This document shows, piece by piece, positions 37,101 to 52,100 of a stretch of DNA of 64,000 nucleotides (positions are counted from its first letter, which is position 1; every line of letters begins with the position of its first letter). Both the position numbers and the translations under genes were made by a program. A model generated the notes under the pieces. It worked only from the letters and a program-made list of their open reading frames with translations, ran no database searches and was not told the DNA's origin. Location of the stretch: contig NC_040016.1 in the NCBI RefSeq assembly GCF_000972845.2, positions 8,576,701 to 8,640,700 on the forward strand, read 5' to 3'. Source of the stretch: Larimichthys crocea. Lineage: Eukaryota > Chordata > Actinopteri > Sciaenidae.

Positions 37101-40100
37101 ATTCCACCAATACACACCCATTACATTTTTTGGTGTGGTTTTTGGCAATTTTTAGGCAAACCATTTGGCAAAACGCTTAGAACATAACATCATAACAGCC
37201 GATTCCCGGCCGAGCCGCATGTTTTGATACCTTTTTTGTGTATGTGCGACAAAACTGCGGGAGGAGTAGTGTGCCAAAAAAAGAATAATAAGCATGGTGA
37301 ATAGTATATAGTGTGCTTTTTCAGGCACACTTAATTAGCTATAGAGACAAAAACAGTTTTTTGTACCAGGCTGTAAACATGTATATTTCTGCTGTGAAGT
37401 TGGACATTTTAACATGGGGACTAATGGAGACTGACTCATTCTGGAGCCAGCCTCAAGTGGATATTTGAGTAACGGCAGTTTTTGGACCCATGACAATGTC
37501 ACAGTGTGTTTTGTATATATATATAGATATAGATGTAGATATAGTATCTTTATCAGTGAGCTTTAGAGGTGCTGGTTTTATATTTTCAGAGCCAGACTAG
37601 CTTATTGCCCCTGTTTCCAGTCTTTATGCTAAACTAAGCTTCATATTTATACAGACATAAAGCAGTATGAAACTTCACATCTAAAATAAGCATAATTCCT
37701 GTCACTCTACTTCTTTAATGTAGCGTTGAACACGTACATGCTCTTCTCTAAGGCAATGCTTCTCTCCTCTTCACTGTCCACTGTGGCAGACCACTGGCTG
37801 GCTGAGTCATCAGTCACAGTGCAGCTGTCTTCCCCTTGGAGAGTGTTGATGCTGGATCTTTGGCTCTAAAACACACAAACAAGACAGCACAGCTTTTGGT
37901 ATGTGTCACTACAACAACACATTATGTAAGAGGAGACAGACAGCAAGTCTGAGGAACTGTGAAACTGTAGATACAGCCATCAGTGACAGCCATTGAGATT
38001 TTACACAAAAAAAGGTTTTAAAAAAGGTAAAACTATCCCTAATTTCACAAAAAAGCTAAGAAAAAATAAAAACAAACACAAATATGTGTGGTGGAAAGAT
38101 TTTTCCTCATTTCCTTTCCCATTAAACAGAGGGGTGGCTGTAGCTCATGAGGTAGAGTGTCCACTAATCACAGGGTTTGTCTAAAGTGTCAAAGTGTCCT
38201 TAGACATGACATTGAACCCCAAGTTGCTCCCGATGGTGCTATATAAATGCAACCATTTACCATTTATCTCATGACCCCTTCAGATTCGTCTTGTGACCCT
38301 TTGGAACAAGATAAATGGCAATGAGCAGCTACAGCACTAAAATGTCACTTACACACTAATAAATCAGTATTAACAATCTAATAATGTCACATTATCATAT
38401 TTCAGTCACAGGGGCCATTTTTCTGCAGAAAATGTACTTTTACTTTGGATGCATTAAGTACATCGTGCTGATAATACTTTGGAGTTTGAATTGCATTGAA
38501 AAGGATTTCAACTTTTAAACTTTTTAACCCCCAAAAATAAAAGACAAATAAATAAATAAATAAATCTGTCTCTGTCATTCCCACTCTGTGTCACATACAT
38601 CTGTTCTTCTACTATGTAACTTTGTGGTCCGGGTGCAATCACCCGTAAGAAGTACGTAACTCTATGAAACTGGATCTTTTAATGGAGGAAATGTTTTCTG
38701 GTTTTCCCTCGGATGTCCTTGAAGTGATCCGCCTCAACTCTCTGTGAGTTGCATAATGGACAATAAAACTGATGCAAACTACAGCTGCTGCTAGCTCAGT
38801 TTGTTAGCCGGGGCTGCCCAGACTGTGAGCTCAGAGCACAGGGGGAGTGTTAGTGTTTGTACCACCGGCATTTCAGACCACTGAGAAGAGGAGGTTTTAC
38901 AGATCAGGGGCACGTGGTGACGGATGCTGACGGAGAATAGAGCTGGTGTTGTGCCAGAACCGGAGCGAGGCAAGCGGGCAATATAACCTGGCTTTTGCAG
39001 CCTTTATGGACATAATGACAGAGGCAAAAAAACAGAAGAGGACATTGACGGAGGAAGGTAAGAGAGAAATTGACAGAGTGACCGAGCAAGAGGCCTTCAG
39101 ACAAACCTCTGGGACTGACTTTTAGTTATTGGCGAGAGCTTGGTGAAGTAAAAGGGTGTTGCATTTGCTTGATGTTATATAATGATAACAAATACATGTG
39201 TACTACTGTCCATATTTATCACAGTGGTATTGCAATCTGAAACCAAGAGTGCTAAATAACAAAAACACTAATTTCTACGTAATGTTGCTTCAAGTAAAGG
39301 ATCTGCGTACTTCTTCTAAATGCTGTGGTCAAGTGTGATGTCAATGACCACCGGACATTAACCACACAAACCTAAATCATTAAGCTTCCTCTACAACATC
39401 CCCCTGATCCAGCCAGAGCACATCTGTGAAAAAAATATACAGATGAGAGGGTCCTAATTCTGGGGAACACATCAGTTTAACAACTGTTTTTGGAACGAAA
39501 CCTCAAATCCCAAGTAACCTAAGAGTAATAATCACTTTTTAATGCCTCTCCTTGCTGCTGAGGATGCTGCCAGGCAGATGAATTTGGGAAAGTAGAATCA
39601 GTCCTGACAGATGAAGAGAAACGAGAAACAGTTTGTCAAGTCAGATAATAAAAGGTCAGGGTGACCATGGCATGTAGAGTTGTTATATAACAAATATCAC
39701 TCCTCACTTTAAAAGCAGTATAATCTAATGTGAATTTGACTGTAATCCTCTTGACATTCTGTAGGTTCACCACATTTTGTTCTCCGCCTCGATGCACTAG
39801 ATGATAATCCTTCTGTGAAGTCAGTTTATAGGTCAAATATGCACTTTCTGTTTATTTTTTGCTCTTTTTGTTCGTTCACATTCTGATCCAGCAGACGTCC
39901 CGCCTATGAAAAACATCTGAGGCTGAGTCAAACTCTCCATCTTCGCTCTGGCTATGATCCACAAATCAGCAGCCATTAAAACTGCAGAGATTAGCTTGCT
40001 TGTTACTCTAATCCATTGACGTCTCTGAAATCCATAAAGGTTAAAGGAAAAGTTGCTTTAGTTTCTAGGAAATATGCTCATTGGCATTTACGCAGGAAGT

Positions 40101-43100
40101 TAAATAAGAAGATTGATACCACTCTCGTGTCTGTTGGGTTGATATGTAGCTGGAGTCAGTGTCTAGTTGGCTTAGCTTAACATAAAGACTGGAGACAGGG
40201 GGAAACAGCTAGCCTGATCTGCCCAAACGTAACAAAATTGACTGCTGCTGAAACTGGCTAAATAATAGGACACATCTTCGTTTAGTTAATCCAGGCAAGA
40301 AATGACCCCAGAAAGTCACTGCTTCTGGCACTAAGTCAATAGGTGTAGTGTGCCTCAGCCATAATGTGTTCAGCATATTTCCCCAAAAATATCAAACCCT
40401 TCCTTTAAAGAGCTACTAAGGCCTTCTGTGGACCCTGACCCGGGCAGGACAAGAACAAAAGCTCTTGGAGCCAAGCTAAACATCAAGCTGCAGGTGTCTA
40501 TGGAATAACATTGTCCCACGAGAGGGCCATAGGAGTGAGGCTGAAAGTCATTTATCAAGAAGAACAATGTGAAACTATTATTTTAACTCTTTAATCATTC
40601 TTATGTAAGGCTTGTGTAACTTCACTCTGCAAGGGTGCCGACTAGTCGTGTAGGCCTCTTCTTCTTTTTGGGGTTGTAGATACTGGTTGTTGGACAAATG
40701 AACAGCCAAGAAAAAGAGGTAATACAGGCCCATTCCTTTACCAGTCCAACAGCCAACGGCAGTATTTTTGTTCACATACGACCGGCAGTGAATAATTAGC
40801 TTTTTTATTGCTCATGCTGCTCGGGTGATGTGACAGTATACACTTCTCACCCCCAACTCTGACCCTGTTTCAGTCTGTTACAGACCGGTTGATTACCTCC
40901 AGATGCCGTTTCCACACGCCTTTCATGGCGTACACTTCAGGGTTACTAGGGAGTACTCTGTGTGTGTACTTGCGCCGCGTTTTGTGTGTGTTTATGCAGC
41001 AAAATGTGAAAATGTGCTACTCTTTTGGCACAATTGGTGGAAGTTAAATTATGCGCGCTAACGGAACTGAACAGGATGTGAAGGACACGTGAATGTTTAT
41101 AACTCATAGTTTCAGTGTGAGGTGTCTGCGTGTTTCAATACTTTATACATCATACTCATGAAACCTGCATTACGTAAGAGTCTGATAATGAAAGGCTGCA
41201 GTGAAAGAGAGGAATTTAGCAGTGAGAGCGATGTGGACTTTACAGTTTGCAGGGTTCATTCGTGTTTTTCTCGACTACTTTGCTTGATAAACTACTGTAA
41301 TTTTACTTTCTCATCATAAGAAGTACTATCTTATACAATGAGCCATTTAATATAATTCAGCAATACTTTATGTGAACCATATGTTGCCCATTTTTTGTGC
41401 ACCACACAGTATTTCTATATTATTATAATTTATTTTTCAGGTGTCTTTAATACACTGATGGCATTGGTTGCCATGCAAGGTGCCACTCATCAGTTTTAGA
41501 AGCTAACCATTCATACGGTGAATTAATTTGAGGTTCAGTATCTTGCCCAAGGACACTTCGACATACAGACTGGAGGAACCGGGGATCGAACCGCCGAGGA
41601 CTAGTCTACCTCCTGAGCCACAGCCACCCATTCTGACATATTCATATTAATATCTGCACTGTTATTTATACATCCATATACATACATTACTCTGCACTTT
41701 ACTGCTTTTTATTTATTTGCTGAACTGCATTTCGTTGTAGACTGAGACTGAATTTAGTCTATGAAGTTAAACTATTTTAGCTCTTTATGTCTTTTTGCTG
41801 AACTGTTTAGTTCTTAGTGTTCAATCGCAGACTGTTATGGAGGCCAACGTTACTGTACGTGGTATTGGATATATGATAATCTGATTGCCACATATTCAGC
41901 ACATCAAACTTTTATTGTAACTTTTTCTGACCTCTCTAATTGAAATGATAAATTAAAGAAGACCTCAGCATCATCACTGCTGTAACAGAGAAAACTGTAC
42001 AGGCAAGGTTTATCTGCTGAGAGACAGACCTCATGAATAGAGTCAAGTAGAATAGAATATTCAATATAATATAGAAGATAGCAACATAGCATATAATAAA
42101 ATAGAGACATTACCAGACTCTGTGTGTCTCTGCCTGATATTTGGCCCTGGCAGGACGACTGTGTTGGAGCTTCTGGACTCATCAGACCGTCGTTTGACAC
42201 CTGTTCAACACAAACCAACATTACAAACAATAATATAATGTAGGAGGTATGAACGTATAAATGTGTAAAAGTCTCACCGTATCTCCAGAGGGGAGGATGG
42301 TGTAGTTGTCGTGCTGCACCAGAGGCCTCAGCTGAGATTCACTGTGGGAAAGAAGTGACGGCGGTTGCCTCCCGTCTGACCTGCACATCTGCTTCTCTGC
42401 TTTTCCCGCTCCTCCTCTGGCATCAGAGCTCATCTTGCGGACGGGATTGGTGAGCCATTTCTTGAGGGCACTGACAGGGTGCCGTGATCCAGACAAGGAG
42501 TGTGAGCAGGGGCTGGAGCTGCCTGAGGCCTGGTGGGGCATGGAGCCCACAGATGGGGGGATACTGCCGTCACTGCCTGCCACAGAGTACGACTCTGCTG
42601 CTGAGAGAGAAAGAAGGAAAGAAGGAAAGAGATTAAAGTGCAGCAGCTAATTGTGGGGTACATCCTCTCAGGTCAGATGCTGCAGACAGATTTCTGCACA
42701 AAAATGTTCAATTTCCTGTGTTAAGCCCTAACTGTAACTTAAGTAGCTTCAACTACTGTACCCACCGGTCCTAAATTATTATGGACACAAAAACAGATCT
42801 GTTCTCACGAGGAAGGACCCCTTATGAGAACTAATTGAAGTGGAAATGACATACGGTACTGATTGACTGCATGCATGTGTTATAAATTTTCTAAAAAAGA
42901 ACATTTATCTAAACCAAAAATGTGGTAACACCCACCAAAGTTCATAAGAGTTACATCCCTGTCCTGTTTGAAGTAATCGCAAATCTTATACTATAGAAAC
43001 AACGCTGGAGCACAGAGATGGTTAAAATAAGTATTATGCAAAAACACAGCAGAGTTCTGGACAAAAATAACGACACATGACATCAGTCCCTGTGCATTTT

Positions 43101-46100
43101 TCCATTCATCCATTATCTGTAACCACTTATCCTCATCGGGGGAACAGAGGGGCTGGAGCCTATCCCAGCTGGCATTGGGTGAGAGGCGGGGTACACCTGG
43201 GACAAGTCAGCCAGTTTCCCATGTATTTTCATTACTTAAAAAAAAGCTAAATTAAATTAAATTAGTATTAAGAGTCTTTACTTACATAAAAGCAGCAAAA
43301 CAGCATTATAGTTATAATTATAAAATACTCCATAACATGTAAAAGACATACCTTTAAGTATAAAGTACAAAAGTATGATCATACACAAGTACTTTGAGTA
43401 TGAAAACTGTGCTGCAGTACTTGACTAACTGTTTCATGCACTGTAAAATATTATTATATATGCCTATAATAGTTATTCTGCAGAGTAACTCGTAACTATA
43501 GCTGTCAGGTAAATGTAATGCAATTTTCCCTCTGAAATGAGAACTAATGAAGCATCAAATGGAAATATTCAGGTTTAACTACGTTGTAATTGTGCTTATA
43601 TAAATGTAAACACACTTAAGTGTGTGTTGTTTTGTCTGTTGAATCATGAATAAAGGCACCCTATTAAAACCTGCACTGGAACATAATGACACATGTTTAG
43701 GACGCTCTAAATTACACTATTAAAAACTTTGTGGTAACACAAACACTCACTTATCTCAGCTACAACTGGGACTCTTGTTTTACATAAGCGCTGACTTTTA
43801 AATTGCTCCTGAATGAAGCATTTAAAAGATATAAACCGGGAGCGATTTTTTTTTTCCAGTCCTCTGTGGATTATGCGAAAGTCTGTCATAACTGAACCTA
43901 TCATGTCTGCTCTTAACTGCCCTCATTCTTTCTAAAAACTCAGGCTGGACCAACACTGGAGCTGACACCTTTTTTTTTTTTTTTACGCCACAGCTGGATT
44001 TTGTTTCCATCTTTAAGTCCGTCGACTGTGGAAACTGGTACTCAATCGTGAACCACACTGTTTTAATCAAGCACCCTAACATTAACATTTCAGTGTGTTC
44101 TGCTGATCGTAGCAAAGTAAAATCTTTCAGGAGCCCCTCTTTGTCGTTTTGGACTCTTCCCAGAAGCCACTATTCCCTGTCAGCACATTTATATAAGCTG
44201 TAATCATAATAACGAGCTTCAAGAAGCCAATGGAAATCTGGGTCAGCCATTTGCCAAAATTGCCCGATACTGCCATTAACCAAGACACTATTACTGACAG
44301 TAAAATACTAAATAATGTGTTTTTCTTTCTGCGCCATTTCAGCTCTCCTTTTATTTCATCAGAGCCAGCAAAATCTTCCCTAGATACAAAAAAATACACG
44401 AATATTAAGTTTACAGTACTGATAATGAGTATTTATGATTTTATTCAAAGACACGTACTGTGTATTTATCATGTTAATATGCTGGTACCTTGAGCTGACT
44501 GTCAGACAAAAGTTCAGTCTCCTACAAAGCAATCCAGACATGTAAAGTAGACTGGATGAATCAAATAAGACTTTAATTAAACGAATTCATCGTCTGGTTC
44601 TGCACTCATGCAGCGACTACACAATCTCATTTCTGTAATTGGATTGATTAAGAAGGGAGGGGAGGTGGATCAGGGTTTGTCTATATGTGTGTGTCTGTTT
44701 GTGTGTTTGTCTGGAGGTTTTGAACCAGCCAGGACTGTTTTCTTATCTTCCAGATGAACCCGACAATAATCAGTTTATGAAGATGGGAGAGAAAAACGTA
44801 TCCATCACATTGGAATGGATAAAAATAAATCAAATAACTGATGGAAGGAGAGAAAGTAGCAGATATGCAGCTTCAGGACATTGTGAAATGAGGGTTTGTT
44901 TTACTAGATAAAACTTCATTGCAATAGGATATCAATGTTGATAGGATTCATCCTTTTGTGGCCATGGATGTCTCTAGAAAACGTAATGGCAATCAATCCA
45001 ATAATAGAAATTTCAGTCTGGCCCTCTACCGACCAACATTAACTCAGATGACTGAAGAGTTTCTTACTCTGTCTCTAAAGGCAACACAACTGTCTGATGA
45101 AGCCAACATGTGTTGGTGGTTTAGTTTTGAATGTGTCAGGCTTGATTTATGTATTTTAGACACTGTCCATGCTTCTGCTCTGCATGTTTCAGTTACTTAC
45201 TCAATCCAAAATATCCGATTAGCACCATAAGCCTCTGTGTTAAAGGTTTTAAATAGTATCTGACAGTGTGGTATAGTTTTCAATGACGTTTCTACTAATA
45301 TTATCATTTTCTTTTCTTTTTTATTGTCGTATTATCGTTCTGCACGCTCATGCTTTGTAGTTTAAATCATATATTCTGTTTTCAGGGTGACTTTGTAACA
45401 TCTGTCCAGGGACTGTAGATGAAAAATAGCCTCTTGGCGAACTAATTCTTTGGTGAAACCATCCATCCATGATCGCTTATCCTCATCCGGGTCACGGTGG
45501 GGCTGCTGGAGCCTATCCCAGCTGACCTTGGGGGCAGAGGCAGGCTACATGCTGGACAACTGAGGAGGTGTGTAAAGATAGCCCAACAACATCCCAATAA
45601 ATTACCATAAACTGTCACAATGGAGAGTGTCCTGATAGTGACACTGTAACCCGTAAACAAAGGCTGAGTCCTGTATCATCCTCTCTTTCTCCTACTTTCC
45701 TGTCTATCTACAGCTGCCTCCCCAGAAAATGCTTCTTTTTTTTTAAATATTACTTTTTAAAATTAATTTCCACTCATATTCTCAACTATTAGTCCTAAAT
45801 GAGCACAGAAGACAAAAATATCAACAGGATAAGTCGGTAAAACCATCTACAGATGTCCACATCCACACACACACACGCCGTTATCACCCCGAGCAGCCAT
45901 CTGCTCTCCTCATTTTTTATCTATCAAGGTCAGGTGATGCAGTGCATGACCACTAACAACCACCTTACCATCTGTTGAAATGACACAACTGGCAAACCTT
46001 AGTGCAGGTTTTTTTTCCTTCAAATACGTCAACATTTTCTCCGAACTCACCCTTAATGGTGCATAATGGTCATTGTGACGACCGAAGCACCGACTCGGCT

Positions 46101-49100
46101 TCGTCGTGTTTGTTTGAGGCGCTTATGTAATGTGTCCTTTTCCCACAGAGCAACAGCTGGACCACCATCCGGACTGCAGGGGGTGTCAGCAGCTATGCCT
46201 GCAAAGCATGCATGCTGTGAATGTGTCCTCACATGCAGGAGGCCATGATGGACATCCAAATTATATGAAACATTTGTATAATTTTAAGTTGCAGTTCATC
46301 TGTTTGAATAAAAAACCTAGTCTATCATTAGCAGACAATAGGATTTAGTGTTATATAATGGGCGGTTTGCATCTCTGTGTCGATGCTGTGTGTGGATATT
46401 AACCCCTCGGATGATATTTATGTAAGACTTGGTTTCATAGTTTTGTTCAAAGCAAGATGTAGATCATGTTTATGGTCGTGTTAATGATTAACTCAGAGTG
46501 TATACTGTATTTGTGCTTATGTGGCTGTGATGAGAGACAAACAGCTGCCTCCATGCCCGATCACACAAGTCTCTCTCTCTCCCTCTCTCAAAGCAGATGG
46601 TTGGGAGACAGTTAACTACATCTTCCTCCACTACACCCCCATACATGGCCATGGTCAACAACAGCAGAAATGACTGAGATGCTGCTGCTGCTGCTGCTGC
46701 TGTTTCAAACAGTATGATGACACTTCACCAAGTGTAAGCATGACTAAAGCTTGTACACATGTTACAAGGTCAGGCCTTTTTTATTTGCCTGTATATGGGA
46801 GCTGATTACTGCCGGTGCTTCATATTCTGTGTTTAATGACGGATGAAATCATCATCATTACAATCAGATTCAGTCATGTTTTGGCTAAAAAAGTCCTGTT
46901 TTCACTTCCTGTTGGAAAACCACCAAGGGAAATACTCAAACATCCGCTCACTGATGAGCGAGATTCAAGCACACATAAAGTATAAAGTATAAGAGTATAA
47001 GTATAAAGAGTGGATGGCGTATGTGTGTGACATCACCCACAGGTTTCTGAAGAGATCGACAAACAACGTGAATACAAGGCTCAAACAAGCCATCTGTAAC
47101 GGCACCCACCTGTCAATCAAAGCGTCCACTGTTAATTATGCATAACTTTAAGCATTAATATAAATTGAACAGTTGAAATTCAGACTCAGTACAGTTGTCA
47201 TGAATGGGTAAATTAGCTATAGAGACCAAAACTGTTTTGTACCAGGCTGCAAACATGTTTGTTTCTGCTGTGAAGTTGGACATTTTAACATGGGGACTTA
47301 TGGAGATCAGTGATGTTTGATCGACCTGCACCGACCGACGTTTTAAACTAACCCACCGAACTCGGACTGCAGCAAATAATTGTGAAATATTGTACCCAAC
47401 CCGCTTCCTGACCTGCATTTTAAAAAGTAGTCTATACTCTTGATTAAGTAGCACCATCGGGCTACACAAAACTGGCATTACTGAGTTATTATATTCATTT
47501 AAAAGTAGCCTATTAAAATGCGGTTTCTTCGCGCCAGTTATTCAGCCAATAAAGTCTGTGTATTTCACAGAAAATTTTATCTACTACATAAATTACAAAA
47601 CTTTACTCGGGATCTTTATTTCAAACGACCCGACCGACCGCGACCCGAATATCATTAAAAATATTGTTTGGTGACTCGTGGCACCCGCTCAATTTGGATC
47701 AACCCGAGCATCACTGATGGAGACTGACTTGTTCTGTAGCCAGCCTCAAGTGGACGTTTGAGGAACTGCAGTTTTTGGTGAGGTTTTATCTGTCCCACTC
47801 TTTACATTCAAATGCTGCTGCTGGTGTTCATTCTCAGTCGCCGGCCTGCAGTCTCCACTTACTATAAAATATTGCTGCTCTTAACTGCTACTGATACCTC
47901 CTATCCGCTGGCAAGCTGCCACTGCTGCATCTCAGAATAGTTCAGGGAATAATATCACATGCTTATTTTATCTATGTTGCCATGTGAGTGTATGGATATC
48001 AACGTAACGCCTGTGGTTTGTTTACTTCTCTGGTTTTTGTTCTTAGTACCTGTGACCCAAGCTATTAATAAGTCAATTGTGTTTGCTGGTAAACAATGAC
48101 AAGAATGATTATGATTAATATCCCTTCAAAACACATGGGATTATATGGTGCACGTTGACAGCTGACACAGTTTCTACAGAATAGCCAGGACATCTTTTCT
48201 GCACGTCACCACTTCCTTTTTCCCACGACGCAGCAGGCTCCTGATGTGGCCTCTCGCTCGTACATTGCAGTCACCCCTCATAGGTTTTGTTTGTTACTAA
48301 AAGAAACACTCACCCTCACACGAGGTCCGCTAAGGTCACAGTTTAGATTTGAGGAGAGAAGCAGTGTGCGTACTGACTGAAGTATTAAACTCCACACACC
48401 ATTTACACAAACTAAACATGAAACATGAAGGTCGGAGAGTACTGCACCACAGAATTGAGCCAAACTTCCCGAATATATAAAACTGGCCCCGCTTTCACTA
48501 CCTCTAAAAGTTTAAAACATTAACTTTGACTGACTTTTGGTGGTATTAGTGCAACACTAACATATTATCACCATATAAAGTTAAGCAACATTAGCAACAT
48601 TAAAGTTGTTCTAGCGAAGGCAACTCTTTTAGCTCTGTTTTTGGTCTCAACCAACCCCTGACAAAACATATTTGGCTCTTCAGCAACTAACAAGATTAGA
48701 TTAGATTCAGCTTTATTGTTATTGCACAAAGTACAATAAGTACTGAGGCGAAATACAGTTTAGCATCTAAGTGTAAAAAGGCAGTGAAGTGCAGAGTAAT
48801 GTTCACCAGCTACATTACTCACTTTGTCTCTCTCTTCACAGTGATCGTACAGTACATCAAAAACAGCTGTCTGCAGCTGGAGATGATGTTGATCCAAAAC
48901 AATACATCTGTAGACCGTCTAAACCAAAACAATGAACTGAAAGACGCTAAAAAAGCTCTGCAGAGCTGCAAAACTGGCCGCTATTCCTCTGTGGATTCAT
49001 CACTACCTGGGAAAACTTTCACACACAAGTAGACATTTGATCATTGCTGATATAAATGCATCGACCACAGCAGCTTTAGTTGCTTATTATTATGCATTTT

Positions 49101-52100
49101 GTGCTTAAAAATCTTAGTTTTTAAAAATGATTTTTTATCTTTATAATTTGCATTTATTGTTTTAATCGATGGTTCCTGATTGTTGTTTTCAGTGCATTAT
49201 ATATAAACACATTGAATTGACTTGCAATGCTTTACAAATAGACTGGCCTTGCTCGAGGAGTTCTCAGTGTTCAAATAGAGATCAGGCGGTCCTGTGGTCC
49301 GGAGAAAATATTCCAGCAAAACATCCAACCAAATGAAAAAATGAAAAATGTCTGAGAGGCTACTGTATATGTTGGTGTCTGTGCTACTAAACACTTTTGT
49401 GCTTGTTAGTCATCTTGTTTACTTCTTCACATACTGGCAGTGGTGACCTCACATCGGTGGGCTAATGGACTGTTAGTCATGGCAGTGCTAGAGGCAGAGT
49501 GATGTGTATGTGATGAGACCGTAAGCTCGTTGGCAGGACTTTTAAGTCGATTTCCAAGCAACTTTTCTAAACACACTTCATCTGGAGGTGTTTCTCTGCA
49601 CTTATAAATAGCAGTTGCAGACATTTGTGCCAAATGAAATAAAACACTCAGCGATAAAGACTGCAGAGTGACAGTGAGTTATAAGGGAGTCTCCCCAAAA
49701 AACACATAAGAAAACTTGAAAGTAAAGTGTTTCTTGCAACCACAGCATAAAATACAGAAAAGACAAACAGATTAGACGGAAAAGCTTTCTATGAACAGAC
49801 AGACAAAAACAAAGTGTATTTTTAGAGTCCGAGGGGAAGAAAACACCTTTCATAACAACAACACTGACATCTCATCCCAAAGGGAAATGTCAGAGATGTT
49901 CTATTAAGCTTTGATGAGAAATCAAGACAGGCTCAGCACAAAAGCTTTTTATGTCTCACACAAAAGCTGTTCTGTAATCAGCCCCAGCACAACTGGAACA
50001 ACAGAGGATTTAAGAGTCGGGCAGTAATGGGACATGGGTGTGTGTGTGTGTGTTAAGATTTAAATCACTTTCTCTTTTTACCTGCTGCTACACACACACA
50101 CGTGTCAGAGCAGCATCAGTCAGTAAACTGATGCTTTCATCTTATTGGTTGCCACATACGGTGCATCTTACTACAGACTAGACAAAATCTAACTTAATAA
50201 ATAAATGAATCATTCTATAACTCCCCTGTTCAACTTAAATTAAGTCTTACATTTGCATAATTAAGAGCGTGGCTGCTCTGGTTGACAAGTAGGTGTCGTC
50301 ACAGGTCACTTTTTCAGCCCGCCTCAGCTCCAATGATCCACGTCTTGTGACTGAAGTTGTCAGTCACATCTAAGAGTAGCTAGTTAACAGAGTTAACAGG
50401 GAGGATCAATGTTTCAGCTACTGTTTATAAAGTACCCATTGTTTGGTTGCTGTGCATCATCAGCAGTTCAATCAATATAAGAAATAAGAATAAAGAATAG
50501 TTAAGGACATGAGAAAGGGGCCACAAGCCGCAGCTTTTTTTTTAGTCAGTACTAAGTGAATTGTATCTATAAATGCAGTTTACATTTAAGACATTTAAAG
50601 ACTGGTATATCATCATCCTATCATCAGCAGAGTATTCCTTTAACCAGCCCGATGCACCTTTTTGTTTACATTTTTTAAAAATCCTATAAAATGAAATAAA
50701 AATTGCTTGATATCTCAAATGTTTTGTTGAATGTATGCCGTGAACGTTAAAAAAAACTGACAAACGGTAGAAAGATTTTGTCCAAACGGCATCATTTGCT
50801 CTCCTGCCATCTCAACTAAGTAGTTGAAAGTACAAACCATGAAAAACATAATAAAATAAATAAAGATGGAAACAAAAACATTCATAAATAAAAGGTTAGT
50901 CATTTGCTGATGCGACTTAAAGAAATGACAAACAAGTGCATCTTCTATCAGTACAAAACAACTTTAGAGAAGTAACATAAATGTATCATCAGTAAAAACT
51001 TACTTACTGACTGCAGAGTCAGAGAACAGCTACAGTAAAAGTCTTCCTGAAGAGCATCTACGTACCTCTAACGCGAACAAAACAGCAGCCACATTTGCTG
51101 AGTAGTTTTCTGAACAGGTGCTGACACCCACACCCTCGCTGGTGGTGACCCTTTCTCATGATGATCCACTCCAGCTGCTAGACTCAACACTATCAGAGAC
51201 AGGCATCATGCTGGACCCACACACACAAGTACACACACACAAACACACACTACTATTCCTGTGGTAATACCCTGAGGAGACGAGAGGAAAAGTGCACAAA
51301 GAGCTCCACAGTCATAGTCCAAATCTGAGAAGAAACCCTTGGTGATAAAAAATAAAAAATGTTGTTCCTATCCCACGATTTGACGAAGAACAGCAGAAAC
51401 AGTGACCCCTTAACAGTGAGGCGGCGCTCCTCTCCACTCTCGAGCCTCTCTGTGTGGTCAGATGGTGAGCAAAGATTATGAGAGGGACCAAAAATAAGTG
51501 AGGGAGTGACAGAGGGGCAGGGAATGGGAGGGCCTGTGATGAGGCAGAGAGAGGGGGCGGTGGTGGTGGTAACTAACATGCTGCACTGCTGTGTGAGCAT
51601 CTGTCTTCCAGTCCCACCTCCTCCTCTCATTTCTCTTTCCACTCCCCTTTGGCTCCCTCTCCACTCTCTCTTCACGCCTCCCTCATCAGCTTCTTCCCCT
51701 CTCACTGTTCATTCCTAAGTGCTGTCATCGTATGAGCAATGACAAACATGGAGTTTTCCATGAAACAAGCAAAAAAAATCAGCTGTACAGTGACTTTCCA
51801 TCTTGTGTTTGCCTAATTTTAGCCATGTTAGCAGCTCTTAAGAATGCACTTGGTTGGTGCACACTGAAATAGATAGACATCCACTTTTATACAGACCTTC
51901 ATGGTCCCCAGATGATGAATCCTAATGACTTAGGTGATTTCTTGATCTTGGTTTTTGGGTGAAATGTCTTGACAACTATTGGATTAATCGGCATGAAATT
52001 TGCTACACACATTCATGTCCCCCTCAGGATGAACCAAAATAAAATCTATCTCTACGATCAGGTGAAACTTCATGGTCCCCAGATGATGAATCCTAACGAC

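Larger units (their letters stand above)
42601..51065 (-). other. Large 5' intron of arhgef25
   Basis: Apart from the repeats listed separately, no recognised gene lies here. Two short open stretches preceded by acceptor-like sequences on the plus strand (46131-46348 and 48842-49032) are discussed under findings. A CTG microsatellite lies at 46681-46701, and a reversed LINE tail near 48695-48780 (agattcagctttattgttat). Confidence 0.5.

Noticed and set aside
46681..46701. CTG trinucleotide run
   Set aside because: Only about seven units, noncoding, and within the ordinary range for fish microsatellites.
51253..51705. 150-residue open frame on the minus strand
   Set aside because: It starts in purine-rich low-complexity sequence, overlaps another short open frame in the opposite strand, has no splice or family support, and lies just upstream of the real arhgef25 first exon.
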